From Struthio camelus (lineage: Eukaryota > Chordata > Aves > Struthioniformes > Struthionidae): DNA of 64,000 bases. Shown here piece after piece: positions 61,698 through 64,000 of the stretch. The position numbers and the translations under genes were made by a program. The stretch covers positions 3,984,001-4,048,000 of the forward strand of contig NC_090952.1 in NCBI RefSeq assembly GCF_040807025.1. The letters run 5' to 3'. The notes below the pieces were generated by a model, which saw only the letters and a list, made by a program, of their open reading frames with translations, had not been told where the DNA came from and made no database searches. Numbering within the stretch: the stretch's first letter is position 1; each line of letters opens with the position of its first letter.

Positions 61698-63780
61698 ATC
61701 TCTTATTGTCTTGTTCTGCCTAAATTCAGACCGTCTTGAAGTGAAAATAGTGGGGTATGTGACCTAGTCTGTGCCTTGTTTTAAGTCATAGACCCAAAGA
61801 AAGATGCGGTCCAGCTCTGCCTTCCCAGCACCTCATTTCACCTTCAGCTTGAGGGGCTGGTTTTGGCAGAAGATCCTCATTCAGCAAAGGCACCTGAGCA
61901 CCCGCTCAAGTCTCTCCACAAAGCTCTTGCTCAAGGGTTAAGCATTAATCCTTTTAAGCCCTAATTCCTGCTGACTTTTTCCAAGCCCTTCGGATTTCTG
62001 TGGTGCTGCGAATGAGTTCAAGCTTAAGCCAATGTGCGAACATCATGGGAGAGCCCCAGGGCACATCCCGCTCTTGTCCCAGCCTCACCAACAGCGCCTC
62101 AGTCAGCTGCCCTTTGCCACAGCCAAAACAGCCTTGGGCAAAGATAACTGAAGAGGAACAAGTATCAGAGCTATGGCCATTTCTAGCGTCTCTATTTGGC
62201 TGTGGGCCATGCAATGGGTGGCCACAGAGAGAGGCCACTGCACCCCTCATCTTGGCTCTGCCTGATGCAGGAGGTGTTCAGCACTGTGCCTTTACACCCC
62301 TTTCCCTCGACACAGCAGGTACGGCGGTACAGCTCTGCGGCACCCAGCTCTCCGGTGTTATCCAACACGCCATCACCAGCATGTATTTGGCTGGTCATAC
62401 ATGTAGCTCAGGGGCTCTGAGAGATGAAGCCAGAGGAGAGCTATGAGGCTGCCAGAGGGCAAAGTGCTCTCATTTAAGGACTGGACTGCAATCTGGCTCC
62501 CTGGTTTTGTGTGAGATGTGGCAGTGGCTCAGTCAGTGTCTTCATGCCTATTTATGAGCCAAAACTCATGTCAGGTGGAATGGAGTGACCCTGACAAGAC
62601 GAAGAGCTTGGGGTCTTTGGCTAACATGTGGGGTCTGGGGAGGCTGATTGCTGCAGGGCGTTGTGACATACAACTAGGAGTTGCAGACTTTTAGCAGGCT
62701 ATCTTATCAAAATAACAGGACTGTTAGGAGCTGGCCAAAGGCCAGCTCCCTTGCCCTGGGCAGATTTGAATGAGTGGTGGTAGAGCCAGCCGGATACCTC
62801 CAGGAACAGGATGAGCCCAGGCTCAGCCCCACACAGAGCTGCCAATGCATGACTCCAGTGATGTTCAACATATCCCACCTTCTCTTCCTTCCAGGCTCTT
62901 TCAAATGTCTCCACCCATCATCAAGGATCCTGTTTGCACTCATTAGAGGCTGGAGGTATTTCTCATCTGTCTGAGTCTCTCCAATCACCCTCCCAGGTTG
63001 ATGCTTAGTGAGTCTGTGGCTATCTGAGTGTCACCAGGTTGGGCCTCTTACATACCAGTAATAAATGGCAATGAAATAAATCCACTCCTGCCTTTCTTTT
63101 TTGACACTGAGGGTTCAGTTTCCCATTTTCTACTTCTGTCACTCTAAAGCCAAGCATTAGGGTAGCAAACTGCATTTAAAAATAAAGAAGTAGTTGAAAT
63201 ACTCTTTCATTAGTTTCTTGCAATAATAAGGCTGCATCTTTTTTTGAACGTATGTGGGTAACCGAATGTGCTCACCTTGCCCCTGCCAGATAAGGCTATA
63301 CCCACCTGCTTGCTACCTGGTGCACAGATGATTTCAGTGCATGTTGCGTCAGGCTTTCTACCCCCCCTAATCTTTATGTCTATGTGCTGGTTGTTCCCCC
63401 TTAACCCACCTCCAACAAACCCCCTGAAGCCCAGCCCTTGCTGCCTGTCCCGGACCTGGCCAATTAAAGAGGATCATACTATTTTGCTACCCTAAATGGG
63501 GCATTTTCTCCCCTCCTCCGTACCGACTCACCGCCTGGATAACACCCCCTTTGCAAATGGAGCAATGTCCCTGGAGGCCAGAGGACCACTGTCCTCCCTC
63601 AGAGCTTGGGGCAGGCGGCCAGCAGTACCATCCACATCCAGCTCTCTTCCGCTGACGACTCCGCTTCCAAGGACATGACGTGATGTTAGCACGTTCTTTA
63701 ATCTACTTGATTAAATGTAAATCTCTCTATTCAAGCAGTGATCCTGTGTTCGGGAGTGTTGACAGCTGCTCCAAGGCTTC
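61698..63780. other. 3' flank of the five-span gene with polyA signals
   Basis: AATAAA occurs at 63060-63065, 63075-63080 and 63181-63186, any of which could end the transcript. On the minus strand, an ATTAAA near 63700 could serve the exon at 63781-63860. No further coding exon was convincing. Confidence 0.4.
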
Positions 63781-63860
63781 CTACTTGGGTTTCTTGCCCT
63801 TGCATCGCTGGAAGGCATTTGCTGCTTCCTCCTCTGGGAAGCGGCGCCAGGGCCCCAGCT
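63781..63860 (-). CDS. Candidate terminal exon of an unidentified minus-strand gene
   Basis: Read on the minus strand, an acceptor (AAACCCACCAG) opens an 80-nt exon, phase 1, that ends in TAG: LGPWRRFPEEEAANAFQRC followed by a lysine-rich end. An ATTAAA follows about 80 bases further on. Its charged composition is unlike the receptor genes. I do not recognise the protein, and the rest of the gene would lie beyond the window. Confidence 0.35.
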
Positions 63861-64000
63861 CTGGTGGGTTTAAAGTAGACAACTGCTTTATTCCTCAGTT
63901 TTCCTTTGGGGAGGCCAGGATATGGACGTTATGTATGCAGAGACTGTCTTCCTGCCTGCAATTTGGGGAAGTACTGGCTCTGGGAAGGGGAAGTCCTACC

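Noticed and set aside
62000-62446. Open frame of 148 codons 3' of the five-span gene
   Set aside because: No matching splice sites, no domain and no membrane segment; composition looks like random UTR or intergenic DNA.
1-64000. tRNA or rRNA genes, CRISPR arrays, bacterial operons, retroviral or other virus-derived elements
   Set aside because: None seen. The only retroelement proteins are CR1 type; no LTR pair, gag, pol of retroviral type or envelope frame was recognised by eye.

Overview
The window is vertebrate nuclear DNA, most likely from a bird. The only abundant mobile elements are CR1 LINEs whose 3' ends finish in the ATTCTGTG-type tandem octamer typical of birds and their archosaur and turtle relatives. 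I see no SINEs or LTR elements. Genes are split into short exons with GT-AG introns, so most long open frames are not genes. All calls come from reading splice sites, phases and protein motifs by eye.

The main content is a tandem cluster of cell-surface immunoglobulin receptor genes, all on the + strand. Three copies can be assembled exon by exon: R1 (5852-10572), R2 (23593-28999) and R3 (40887-45990). Each encodes a signal peptide, one HEPACAM/SLAM-type V domain, one membrane span and a cytoplasmic tail, from five exons with intron phases 1-1-1-0. R1 ends in a tail with a perfect immunoreceptor switch motif (TVYALI). R2 has a short tail without a usable motif. R3 has a longer tail with a near-switch motif (NIYARV) and a second tyrosine. 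Between them lie broken copies: a CR1-invaded relic at 11269-19700, a decayed V exon at 21109-21440, a relic at 30854-34957 and spare tail exons at 29551 and 37617.

Across R1-R3 a block of exactly 345 bp in the V exon is almost identical (about four differences per pair by eye) and GC- and CpG-rich. Leaders, membrane spans, tails and introns are far more diverged. This points to repeated gene conversion confined to the ligand-binding domain, so one binding face is kept on receptors with different signalling ends.

Downstream (54393-61697) is a fourth gene, assembled from nine exons joined by phase-1 introns: signal peptide, HEPACAM-like V domain, C2 domain with a normal disulphide, then five hydrophobic segments each on its own exon. 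A two-Ig protein with a five-span membrane region resembles CD47 in topology but not in sequence; I do not recognise it as a named gene. The right edge may hold the last exon of an unrelated minus-strand gene (63781-63860).

Four 5'-truncated CR1 copies and one short tail piece are interspersed. The one at 15905-17922 keeps its whole RT-to-C-terminus frame open. The remainder is intronic or intergenic DNA with short tandem duplications, a CA microsatellite and a GC-rich block at about 11870-13450.
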